From Schistocerca nitens (Eukaryota > Arthropoda > Insecta > Orthoptera > Acrididae), in assembly GCF_023898315.1 (NCBI RefSeq), contig NC_064616.1, forward strand, positions 531,297,102 through 531,361,101: DNA of 64,000 nt. Direction: 5' to 3'. The position numbers were made by a program, and so were the translations under genes. Positions 54,003 through 64,000 of the stretch are shown in pieces (within the stretch, counting starts at the first letter, position 1; each line of letters opens with the position of its first letter). The notes under the pieces are model-generated. The model searched no databases. It had not been told where the DNA came from and saw nothing but the letters and a program-made list of their open reading frames with translations.

Positions 54003-55368
54003 TTTAAGAAGGGAGATAAAGAAATGGCATCAAATTTCCGTCCAATTTCACTTTTGCTAGCACTCTCAAAAATTTTAGAAAAAGTAATGTATCTCAAATA
54101 ACATACTGTCAAAGTCGCAGTTCGGATTTCTAAAGGGTTCTGATATTGAGAAGGCTCTCTACACTTACAGTGAAAATGTGCTTAATGCATTAGACAAAAA
54201 ATTGCAGGCAACTGGTATATTTTGTGATCTGTCAAAGGCATTTGACTGTGTAAATCACAATATCCTTTTAAGTAAGTTAGAATATTATTGTGTAACATGA
54301 AATGCTGTAAAATGGTTCAAATCTTATATCTCGGGCAGGAAACAAAGGGTGTTATTAGGAAAGAGACATGTCTTAAGTTATCAGGCATCATCAAACTGGG
54401 AACTAATTACATGTGGGGTCCCACAAGGATCCATTTTAGGGCCCTTACTTTTTCTTGTGTATATCATAAGTAATATTACCAGATGCCAAGTTCATTTTGT
54501 TTGCCGATGATACAAACATTGCAATAAATAGCAAATCAAGTGTAATCTTAGAAAGATCGGCTGATAAAATATATGTGGTTCCTAGCCAATTCTTTGTCAC
54601 TAAACTTTGAAAAAACACACTACATGCAGCTCAGAACTTGTAAGGGGTGTCCCACGAGTATATGCCTAACATACGATGACAAGCAGATAGAAAAAGTGGA
54701 CAGTGTTAAATTCTTTGAATTAAGCTAGGTAATAAATTCAACTGGGAGGAAAACACCACAGAACTGCTGAAGCGTCTTAACAAATCCCTATTTGCAATGC
54801 GAATTGTGTCAGACATATGGGATATAAAAATGAAAAAGCTGGCGTATTATGCTTACTTTCATTTCATAATGTCATATGGGACTATTTTTTGGGGTAATTC
54901 ATCTAATAAAGCTAAAGTTTTCCGGACACAAAAGCGTGCAGTAAGAGTTATATGTGGTGTGAACTCAAGAACATCCTGCAGAAGCCTTTTTAGGGAACTA
55001 GGGATACTAACTACTGCTTCCTTAATGAAACTTGTCATTAAAAATTTATCACTTTTTGAAACCAACAGCTCGATTCATTGAATCAATACTAGAAATAAGA
55101 ATAATCTTCACAAGGATTTAAAGTCACTTACTCTTGTACAAAATGGTGTACATTATTCAGGAACACACATTTTCAATAACATGCCAGCAGCCATAAAAAG
55201 CTTAACAACGAATGAAGCTTAACAAACAGTTTAAGAGAAGCCTAAAGGATTTATTTGTGGCCAACTCCTTCTACTCCATTGATGAATTATGAATTTGTCA
55301 ATAGAACCAACTGATATATATGTATAGCTTCTGCACAATTTCAGTGCAGTAATGTGTTCATTGTAGAT

Positions 55369-55412
<44 letters not shown>

Positions 55413-55750
55413 GTACAATCTAACTTCTGCACCATTTTAGTGCAGTAATTTGTTCATTGTCAATAAGTATTATAGTAATTCCATTATATGTTTATTACCT
55501 TATAAATAAAAAAAACTTTTTTTATTTGAAATTCAGTGCATTAGTGTTTGTAAAATGGTTCTTTCATGTAGTGTTCATTAAAAAAATTACGATCATTCCA
55601 CTTGGGACCTGTGGAAGGTACATTAGCTTATTTGTTTCAGTTGTAAATATTTGTCATGTATTATTGTTTTTCTGACATATTCTACATCCTGGAGGACCTC
55701 CTCACTACGGATCAATTGGAATGAAAGTAAATCTAATCTAATCTAATCTA
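54003..55750 (+). pseudogene. LINE remnant (Jockey/CR1-like RT), plus strand
   Basis: Broken plus-strand frames read, in order, 'KKGDKEMASNFRPISLL', 'IFCDLSKAFDCVNHNIL', 'CGVPQGSILGPLLFLVYI' and 'FVCR' where the FADD motif is expected. 'LAYYAYFHFIMSYGTIFWGN' and 'FRTQKRAVRVICG' from the post-RT region follow (54797-55081). The N-terminal endonuclease is absent (5' truncation). The 3' end carries an AATCT-repeat tail (about 55731-55752) of the same kind as in the palindrome arms. A GT20 microsatellite at 55371-55410 lies in the 3' UTR. Many stops and frameshifts make it non-functional. Confidence 0.88.
55371..55410 (+). repeat. (GT)20 microsatellite
   Basis: Forty bases of pure GT repeat in the 3' region of the LINE remnant. 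Confidence 0.98.
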
Positions 55751-55752
55751 AC

Positions 55753-58065
55753 CACGACCAATCTCAAAGGTAACCGTTACAAAGTGTATTTGAAGCAAAC
55801 CTGATTTGCATCCTTATATTGGCGCTGCTAGGGCCACTCTTATGCGACAGGGACAAAATCTGAATAGACGTTATCTTTCAGATGTAGAAACACGCCTACT
55901 AACTTGTTTACGTCACACAGCTCTTTCTTCGTGTTGCGGCTTTTTTTCGGTCAGTGTATATCCAGTGGGTGTTCGAAATTCTCTACAAATAATCTCTCTG
56001 ACGTGTCTGCGGCTTTTTGTCTGTAGCGCGTTATATCCCTGTAGTGTCACTAGCCGAGAACATTTGAGAATTAACCTACGAGTCATGTGCAGCCATACGT
56101 CGTGGAGAGAAACAGTCAGAAAAGCAGGGTAGGTTGTGCTGATAAATAACCGTTGAGAAAAATAGACATAACATAAAAAATTTGATACGTTCCTCCCGTT
56201 CCGAGTTAATTAGCTTTGAAATAGCCAATCAGGCAGTTGCGCTGCAAATTCAAGCGGCCCGTCAGAAACGATATCGCCAAACGTGGGCTTCGTTTGGTTT
56301 CCTAAAACAGAGTAAGAGAGCGAAACAAAAATTGGATGTGAGACTGTAGTGAGCATTGAGTCCAAGGCCAAGGTGTGATAGCGGCTTCGATATAAGAACA
56401 ACTGACACCAAGTGTAACTGGAAGACCACTTGAATCTGCTCGCGCAACGGCCTGAGTGGCTAAATCCGATGCTAATTAACTTGAAAATGACGCAGTTTAT
56501 AGAATTTTTTTCTGAAATATTATGTCTCAGCACAACCAACACAGCAACACTTTTACAAGCGTTTCATACTGTTTTGGCCACCCTGTACATTAATAATAAT
56601 TTAGGAGATGCTAGTATAGTTGTTTTGGAACGCTTGGTACACAGGTTTGCGAAAGCATAACGTAGTCTTGTAGTTACCAAACCTGTCACGCCGAAGGCTT
56701 TTTTCTTCTGGGAAAAAATAAGACTACGGAGAACGTTGGTTACGTTGGATACTATAAATGGGCTGGCTACTCGATTATAGTGTCATTTTCTGTGCGCCGC
56801 ACCGACATGAAGCGAAATGAGGCTAACGGCAATGATTCTCGGTCGAGTCACGGCTGCAAGCGCGTTCCTATCCGGAGATCGCGCGCTATTACTCGTACGA
56901 GTTCCTCTCTTCGATACACGCAGATACCTTAATAGCATCACCGTTAGGGTTGTTAGTCTCACTACATAAGGCTGTTACTGTAGGTGAACGATATGTACAC
57001 GACTCCGATTCATCCGCGTTTGGGCCGAGCAAACGACTCCAACAAGGCCAGTGACTCAGACGTGTTGTCTGGAGAAAATGCGTAACAACGAGTACGTACG
57101 TAATTGGTCGTGTTTGGAGATGCTGTTAACGTGCATCTGGCGCAGACGATACTAGCGAGGACGCCTGCTCTTTAGTAGTTTGAGAAAAATATTCACAGCT
57201 ATTAGCTGTTAAGGAAAGAGACGAGCCTTCCTTCGAATGACGCAAGACGACGAAGAGAAAGACGGATCAGAAATGACGTGTAGGAATTCTAAACCGTGCA
57301 TGTCTTATTAAACCAGTACCGCTGTCTTTTTAAAAACTAGCAGTACGTAGTTGTTTGACATGCATATTTATGGAAGATCAACGCACAATACTAAATTCAG
57401 AAATATCTGTTTTAAAGTTTCGCTGAGTCATCCAGTAAAGACTCGCCCTCAGGTCTGTGTGATATCCTTCCGCAATCGAGATCCCTTCCGCACGCACAAA
57501 TGGCACTGTTCTATGGGGAATTATTGGCTTGAATCATGGTTCTCAAAGAAAAGTTCAACGTCAGAACTTGCCTACAAGTGAACGACGTGTGACGGTGTAC
57601 AGTTCTTGACGAGCAGACTGTATTCTGATGATCTGGTTAAAATTTATAACATCTCGGCAGAGTCTCATGGAGTGAAGGCATGACGTCCCTCTCGACTCCA
57701 CGCTATGATTCTAAGTTAGAATAAGGATAACAACTGTTTCACATACCCCAGAAATAACAAGAAAGCATCAGACAGATCATTGCTATATAGAGTCCAAAAA
57801 TTTCCCGTAATCACACAATTTTCGAACAAGAAATACACATCATAGAATGTACTACTATGAACAATAGATCTTACCCCTCACTAACTAATACAATGTCACA
57901 CAAACCAGTAATAGTAGCACACTGTAAAGACACAGGCCACGTTTTCCAAACTAAAGACAGTCTGAAAATTTTATACAAAATCGAAAAGAGTAAAAGGACG
58001 GATATCATGAAAGATGGGAAATTTCATTCATAATCCAGTGGATGGAAACATTACTCCAAATGCAT
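55753..58065. other. No gene recognised (2.3 kb)
   Basis: Short frames only, on both strands. A small inverted pair 'cgtagtctt'/'aagactacg' lies near 56662-56728. It shares the core 'cgtagtctt' with the foldback at 8518, which may be coincidence. I recognise no transposon or host gene. Confidence 0.5.
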
Positions 58066-58961
58066 CTACATCTACATCTCGGAATCTGGCAGAAAACCCA
58101 AGAGATTCTGGTCATATATAAAGCACACCAGTGGCAAGACGCAATCGATACCTTCACAGCGCGATAACAACGGTAAAGTCACTGATGACAGTGCCACTAA
58201 AGTAGAGTTATTAAACTCCTTCACCAAAGAAGACGAAGTAAATATTCCTGAATTCCAATTAAGAACAACTGCGAAGATGAGGAACATAGAAGTAGATGTC
58301 CTCGGTGTAGCAAAGCAGCTAATATCACTTAATAAAGGCAAGGCCTCCGGTCCAGATTGTATACCAGTCAGGTTCCTTTCAGAGTATGCTGATGCGATAG
58401 CTCCATATTTAGCAATTACATAAATCGCTCGTTCACAGAAAGTTCCGTGCCTAAAGACTGGAAAATTGCTCAAGTCACACCAATACCCAAAAAGGGAAAT
58501 AGGAGTAATCCGCTGAACTACAGGCCCATATCACTAACGTCGATTTGCAATATTGTTTTGGAACATATACTGTATTCGAACATTATCAATTACCTCGAAG
58601 AAAACGATTTATTGACACATCATCAGCACCGATTCAGGAAACATCGTCCTTGTGAAACACAAGTAACTCTTTATACTCATGAAGTAATGAGTGCTATCGA
58701 CAGGGGATGTCAAATTGATTCCATATTCTTAGATTTCCAGAAGGCTTTCAACACCGTTCCGCACAAGCGTCTTCTAACCAAACTGCGTGCCTATGGAATA
58801 TCGCCTCAGTTGTGCGATTGGATTCGTGATTTCCTGTCAGAAAGGTCACAGTTCTTAGTAATAGACGGAAAGTCATCGAGTAAAACAGAAGTAATATCCG
58901 ACGTTCCCCAAGGAAGTGTTACAGGCCCTCTTATGTTCCTGATCTATATTAACGACGTAGA

Positions 58962-59160
58962 AAAATGGTTCAAATGGCTCTGAGCACTATGTGACTCAAC
59001 ATCTTAGGTCATAAGTCCCCTAGAACTTAGAACTACTTAAACCTAACTAACCTAAGGACATCACACACACCCATGCCCGAGGCAGGATTCGAACCTGCGA
59101 CTGTAGCAGTCCCGCGGTTCCGGACTGCAGCGCCAGAACCGCTAGACCACCGCGGCCGGT
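58962..59160 (-). mobile_element. SINE family 1 inside the LINE RT
   Basis: It interrupts the RT between 'YINDV' and the FADD block. The 13 bp TSD 'ttaacgacgtaga' lies at 58949-58961 and 59161-59173. Confidence 0.95.
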
Positions 59161-59435
59161 TTAACGACGTAGACAATCTGAGTAGCCCTCTTACACTATT
59201 TGCAGATGATGCTGTCATTTAACGTCTTGTAAAGTCATCAGATGACCAAAACGAATTGCAAAATGATTTAGATAAGATATCTGTGCGGTGCGAAAACTAG
59301 GAATTCATCATGAATAAAGAAAAGTGTGAAGGTATTCACATGAGTACTAAAAGAAATCCGCCAAATTTCGAATACGCGATAAGTCACACAAATCTGAAGG
59401 CTGTAAATTCAACTAAATACTTAGTGATTACAATT

Positions 59436-59890
59436 GGCTTTCCGGACTGTGAAGGAGCGCCTGGTCCCCGGCACGAATCCGCCCGGCGGACTTGTGTCGA
59501 GGTCCGGAGAGCCGGCCACTCTGTGGATGGCTTTTAGGCGGTTTTCCATCTGCTTCGGCGAATGCGGGTTGGTTCCCCTTATTCCGCATCAGCTACACTA
59601 TGTCGGCGATTGCTTCACAAACAAGTTCTCCACGTACGCGTACACCACCATTACTCTACCACGCAAACATAGGGGTTACACTCGTCTGGTGTGAGACGTT
59701 CCATTGGTGATGGTGGGGGGGGGGGGGGGGTCCACCGGGGACCGAACCGCACAATAACCGTGAAAGAGTGGTTCGGTGTGGGGCGGCGGAGGTAGTCGTC
59801 GTGGGGTTGTGGACCACTGCGGCTGCGGCGGGGACGGAGCCTCTCCGTCGTTTCTAGGCCCCCGGTTAACATACAATACAACACAATAGG
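59436..59890 (+). mobile_element. 455 bp GC-rich SINE-like element inside the LINE
   Basis: It starts 'ggctttccggactgtgaagg', contains a B-box-like 'ggcacgaatccg', a G16 run (59715-59730) and the GC-rich 'cggctgcggcggggac', and ends with an ATACA-type tail ('acatacaatacaacacaata'). It is flanked by the 10 bp TSD 'gattacaatt' at 59426-59435 and 59891-59900. The LINE frame resumes across it. The short frames inside it are not real genes. Confidence 0.88.
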
Positions 59891-60448
59891 GATTACAATT
59901 ACAAGTAACATAAATTGGAACGATCACATAGATAATGTTGTGGGTAAAGGAAATCAAAGACTGCGATTCATTGGCAAAACACTTAGAAGATGCTACAGAT
60001 CTACTAAAGAGACTGCTTACTCCACACTTGTCCGCTCTATTCTGGAGTATTGCTGTGCGATGTGGGATTCGCATCATTTGGGACTGACGGATGACATCGA
60101 AAAAGTTCAAAGAAGGGCGGCTCGTTTTGTATTGTCACGAAATAGGGGAGATAGTGCCACAGACATGATACGTGAACTGGAGTGGCAATCATTAAAACAA
60201 AGGCGTTTCTCGTTGTGACGGGATCTTCTCATGAAATTTCAATCACCAGTTTTCTCCTTCCATTGCGAAAACATTCTGTTGGCACCTACCTACATAGGGA
60301 GAAATGATCATCACGATAAAATAAGAGAAATCAGGGCTCACACAGAAAAATTTAAGTGCTCGTTTTTCCCGCACGCCGTTTGAGAGTGGAACGGTAGAGG
60401 CAGTTTGAAGGTGGTTTATTGAACCCCCCTACCAAACACTTAAATGTG

Positions 60449-60868
60449 AATAGCAGGGTAATCACAATTAAGTGATTTAGATATACAAAATTCTTCAATA
60501 GCTTTAAGTCAAGATTAGCACAACAGATGTAAGATGTGTAGGTGGTAAACAAATATCTGTTAGGCTATTGTTATCACAAGTCTCGATACTGACAAAATCG
60601 ATAGTTGATATCCGGTAGAAAACTAAGCGTCCGCCACTTGCTGTAGCACTGTGAATGTTCATTCATTTACACTTTTTTCTGTTTTCTTTTGCATTCATTC
60701 AGTAGACTGTTGACTTCTGTAAACATCGTACTTGTACATGTTTGTAAAATGACCTGAAAGCACTATATAGGGCATAATGGTGATAGTAATAGTCTCACAA
60801 ATTATTTGAGATTAACAATTGTGTAGCTGTAGTATACTGAATGTCATATTGCTAACGATAGAAAGAGA

Positions 60869-60901
<33 letters not shown>

Positions 60902-61329
60902 GCTGTTTTACACAACTAAACATTATAGCAAATTTTTAGAAGCTAACTGTGTACTAAAATATTAGTTTCACAGCCTGAATGAATTAACAGTCCTGTTGGT
61001 TAAAATTCATTAAGTGGATACAAACTTTCTTAACAGAAAGAATTTAAATTATGTTGTTAGTATTTTTTCCTCCCTATGCTCTTTCGGTGGCTAGGAGCTT
61101 GTAAACCATATTCCATCAGGTATGTTATTCTTGATTTAGCTCTATACCTGAAGTAATTTCCCGTGCTTCTAGTGTTATAGTCATAAACATCATTAATTCG
61201 TCTGCTCCCCTTTGATTTTGTACTAAAAATATTTTCAGTTGATACAAATGCAAGAAAAGTGTCGTTAGAAATTTATATTTTACAAACGAAACGACAGTAC
61301 TGACAGTACTCGAATCCATTCATCCGCCG
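60449..61329. other. No gene recognised; contains (AAT)n
   Basis: AT-rich. A run of AAT repeats lies at 60870-60900. I see no conserved frame. Confidence 0.6.
60870..60900 (+). repeat. (AAT)n microsatellite
   Basis: Ten AAT/ATA units in a row. Confidence 0.97.
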
Positions 61330-62095
61330 AATTGCCCATTTCTGCCACAGTACCACGAGGGACTTCAAAAAGTTTGTTACACATTGTTATGGCAGGCCAA
61401 ATAATTTTGATTGAATGCTGCACTACAGTTGAAACTGGCTCGGATACATGATACTACTTTTTGACATAATCGGCAAGTCTCTGTGACTAACAGTCGCAAC
61501 TTTTGTACCAGTTGTATAATTCCTCGACGATAGAAATTCGCTGCTTAGTCAAGGAGTCATTGGAGAGCCCCTATGGGGATGACCTCATCATGAAAAAATC
61601 TCTTCCCCCAAGATGTTTTTTCAGTTTGCCGATAATTTGTAAATGGCATGGTGCAAGCTCTAGAGTTTAAGGCGGATGCCTCCAAACCTTCCCTCGAAAA
61701 CGCTGAAGTAAAACTTGTGTTGTGCGCGCCGTGTGGGGTATTGCATTGTCAAGCAGGAGAACAATGCCTTTGCTTAATTTTCTACGCCTCTTGTTCTTTA
61801 TGGCGTTCCGCAGTGATGCCAGTGTTGAACAGTACGAATAGACGTTAATGGCTGTGCCCTTTGTCATAAACTCTGGGTACACAACTCCTTGACAGTCGAA
61901 GAAAACGGTGACCGTGACTTCCCTGTTGATGGAGCAACTTTACATTACTTCCGTGGAAGCGAGGAGTGTCTGCAATCCATACACACACTCTTTGTCCTAG
62001 GTGTGAAATAATGGACCCATGTCTCATCGCCCGTAATGGCGCGGCTTAGGAAATCATTTCTTTTCACGAATTAATGCTCAAGAAAGTCCAGAGAC
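61330..62095 (-). pseudogene. Mariner-like transposase remnant
   Basis: On the minus strand: 'FLSRAITGDETWVHYFTPRT' near 62050 (GDETWVH is the mariner signature with the first catalytic aspartate). In frame 61667-61882 come 'YPEFMTKGTAINVYSYCSTL' and 'GIVLLLDNAIPHTARTTQVL', which holds the second aspartate (family VLLHDNARPHxA). Downstream, 61330-61660 is broken and contains weak matches to the C-terminal half. Several frames are used and no terminal repeats are seen. The SINE at 62110 follows directly. Confidence 0.88.
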
Positions 62096-62109
62096 GACCA
62101 TAAAGCTTG

Positions 62110-62420
62110 CACCTTTGTGCAAAGTCACAGTGGGAACACCGAAGTTAAGCGCTGTCTGGCTTTGCCAGCACTTGGATGGGAGACCGCGCTTACCGAGCGC
62201 TGTTGGCAAGCTGGGTGCACTCAGCCCTTGTGAGGCCATTTGAGAAGCTACCTGACTGAGAAGTAGTGACTCCGATCACGAAAACTGATAACGACAGCGG
62301 TAGCGGTGTGCTGACCACAAGCCCTCCACATCCGCATCCAAGGACACCTGTGGGTCGAGGATGACACGGCGGTCGGTCGGTACCGTTGGGGCTTCCAAGA
62401 CCTGTTCGGATGGAGTTTTT
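62110..62420 (+). mobile_element. 5S rRNA-derived SINE (SINE3 type)
   Basis: The head, about 62127-62215, resembles 5S rRNA: 'gggaacaccgaagttaagcg', 'cttggatgggagaccgc' and 'gcgctgttggc' in the order and spacing of 5S rRNA (its internal Pol III control region lies in this part). The unrelated body follows: 'tgactgagaagtagtgactc', 'gtgctgaccacaagccctcc' and 'gtcggtcggtaccgttgggg'. It is not a 5S gene: the first 30 bases and the 3' stem are missing or changed. Confidence 0.85.
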
Positions 62421-62774
62421 ATGCAACGTGACAGAGAGCGCAGAACTCAGCGTGAGCAGTTTCCGATACCGCGGACGATCTCGAACGATGGATTGAGCAC
62501 TGCTCACAGTTTGACAGAGCGTGGCTCCTGATGTCACTATTCCTCTTGTTTTTTGGCAACCTATAGCGACCAGTGTCTTCTGTTCGGTTGTTATTCGTCG
62601 CCTGAAACTAACAGTGAAGAATTTAGTGTTGTGAGTTGTTCTGAATTTTTTTTCTCTCTTGGTGGACTGTGGTTCTACATAGACTTTTTCACTTGTATCT
62701 TAATTTCATGTGTTCTCTATTCCATAATTACGTGTGGATTTGTCATTAAGACGTAAATTAGCACATGAATCGTA
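62421..62774. other. No gene recognised
   Basis: Short frames only on both strands. Confidence 0.5.
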
Positions 62775-64000
62775 GACTTTGTCGTGGTAGGATGGCTTGC
62801 GTGCCTCAACGACACAGATAGCCGCACTGCAGGTACAACCACAAACAAGAGATATCTGTGAAGAGGCCACTCACGAAGAGGGGCAACACCCTTTTCAGTA
62901 GTTGCAGAGGCAACAATCTGAATGACCGATAGATCTGGTCTTGTAACATTAACCAACAGTGCCTTGCTAAGCTGGTAATGCAAACGGTTGAAAGCTAGGG
63001 GGAACTACAGCCGTTATTTTTCTCGAGAGCATGGAGTTCTACTGCATGATTAAATAACGATGGCATCCCCTTGGGTAAAATATTCTTCAAGTAAAATAGT
63101 CCCCCATCCAGTATCCAGGCGACGGCTACACTAGAGCATGCCATCAGGAAAAACAAGACTGGCATTCTCCAGGTCCGAGCGTGAAATGTTAGATCCCTTA
63201 ATCGGGTAGCAGGTTAGAGAATTTAAAAAGGGAGGTGGGTAGGTTAAAGTTAGACAGAGTGGGAATTAGTCAAATGTGGTGGCAGGTAGAAACGGGAGTT
63301 GTGATCAGGGTAGTAAAGGGCTCTAAACACAAAATCAAATAGGAATGACGCAAAAGTCAGTCTCATAATGAATAATAAAATAGGCATGCAGGTAAGTTTC
63401 CATGAACAGCATGGTGAATGCATTATCGTAGCCAATATCGACACGAAAACAACACCTTCCATAATAGCACAAGTTTACATGCCAACTAGCTCCGAGTATG
63501 ATGAAGAGATTGGAAGTATGCTTGTTGAGGTAAAAGAAATTATTCATATAGTTAAGGGAGATGAAAATAGAATTGTGATAGGGGACTAGAGTTCGGTAGT
63601 AGAAACAGGAAGAGAAAGAATGCAGTAGGAGAACACGGACTGAGGAAAAGGAATAAAAGAGAGAGCCTCCTGGTAATATATTGCACATGCATAATTTCAT
63701 CATCGCTAATACTCTGTATGGAACTCATGAAAGAAGGCTGTATACATGCAAGAGACCTACAGAAAATGGAAGGTTTCAAATAGTTACATGACAACTGGTC
63801 TGAGATTTCTAAACCAGATTATAAATTTTTAAACCGGATTATAAACTGGAAAGCATACCCAGGGGCTAATGTGGACTCTGACCATAATATATTGGTTATG
63901 AACTGCAGATTAAAACTGAAGAAATTGCAGAAAGGTAGAAAATTAAGGTGATGAGACCTGGATAAGTTGAAAGAACCCAAGGTCGTTGAGAGTTTCGAAG
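62775..64000 (+). pseudogene. RTE-like LINE, 5' region and endonuclease domain (runs off right edge)
   Basis: From about 62775 the plus strand carries a non-coding leader ('tggcttgcgtgcctcaacga'). From about 63160 a broken AP-endonuclease-type frame follows: 'NVRSLNRVAG', then 'NNKIGMQVSFHEQHGECIIV', then 'IIAQVYMPTSSEYDEEIGSM', then 'ENRIVIGD' followed by a stop where the family has GDWN. Late in the window come 'AYPGANVDSDHNILVMNCRL' (SDHN is the catalytic Asp/His motif). The order matches the endonuclease of RTE/BovB-like LINEs. RT, if present, lies beyond 64000. Confidence 0.85.

Larger units (their letters stand above)
58066..60448 (+). pseudogene. LINE remnant (Jockey/CR1-like), plus strand, with two insertions
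   Basis: Coding order on the plus strand: 'RFWSYIKHTSGKTQSIPSQ' (about 58100), 'LNKGKASGPDCIPVRFL' (about 58330), and in the 178-codon frame at 58447-58983 'PKDWKIAQVTPIPKKGNRS', 'YRPISLTSICNIV', 'SIFLDFQKAFNTVPHKRLL' and 'DVPQGSVTGPLMFLIYINDV'. After a SINE come 'LFADDAVI' (the RT catalytic FADD, intact) and 'MNKEKCEGIHMS'. After a second insertion come 'SNINWNDHIDNVVGK' and 'YCCAMWDSHHLGLTDDIEKV' (59940-60218), then a post-RT tail to about 60448. Stops lie around 58421, 59218 and 59298. The endonuclease half is missing. Confidence 0.92.

Noticed and set aside
56662..56728. Second copy of the palindrome foldback element
   Set aside because: Only the 9-base core 'cgtagtctt' is shared and the rest does not align.
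59436..59911. Overlapping frames of 72-144 codons on both strands over the GC-rich insertion
   Set aside because: They fall in a SINE-like element with low-complexity sequence and show no protein similarity that I recognise.
62127..62215. Functional 5S rRNA gene
   Set aside because: The 5' and 3' stem sequences are missing or altered, and a SINE body follows directly.

Overview
The window looks like intergenic DNA from a large, repeat-rich insect genome, most likely an orthopteran (locust or grasshopper type). That placement is inference. It rests on many copies of tRNA-headed SINEs, a 5S-rRNA-derived SINE, Tc1/mariner remnants and several LINE families of the kind that fill such genomes. 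I see no complete host gene, rRNA gene, functional tRNA gene or CRISPR array. Nearly all recognisable coding sequence belongs to transposable elements, most of it broken. The one weak hint of host coding sequence is a possible signal-peptide first exon at 46008-46055.

Layout. (1) 1-18636 is a giant, nearly perfect palindrome. The left arm (1-8519, running off the left edge) is the reverse complement of 10120-18636, and a 1,600 bp spacer (8520-10119) separates them. A short foldback element (8518-8698) begins exactly where the left arm ends. (2) 19045-22109 is a decayed minus-strand Gypsy-type pol (protease, reverse transcriptase, RNase H, start of integrase), cut by three SINEs that each keep a target-site duplication (TSD). 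(3) 22396-42753 is a nested stack. A plus-strand Gypsy-type element (B) was split at the end of its 5' LTR by a minus-strand LTR element (A, 23018-39684, CCAG duplication). Element A has recognisable gag and no recognisable pol. Its 5' LTR was then split by a 6.1 kb LINE (32143-38275) with EN, RT and RNase H domains. Several SINEs sit in the LTRs. (4) 43310-49175 holds DNA-transposon remnants: a 561 bp mariner-like element with complete inverted repeats and only the N-terminal part of a transposase, a complete-ended Tc1 element with a dead transposase, a mariner C-terminal remnant and a second Tc1 remnant. (5) 50680-55750 holds a LINE 3' fragment, SINEs, an unassigned ORF region and a plus-strand LINE pseudogene. 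(6) 58066-60448 is another plus-strand LINE remnant interrupted by two SINE-like insertions. (7) 61330-64000 has a mariner transposase remnant, a 5S-derived SINE and the endonuclease part of an RTE-like LINE that runs off the right edge.

The parts do not work together as a pathway. They form a record of insertion and duplication in which relative order can be read from nesting and TSDs: B before A before the LINE, with the palindrome formed after the SINEs shared by its arms. The features most worth following up are the palindrome with a foldback at its turning point and the gag-only LTR element with a purine-skewed internal region.
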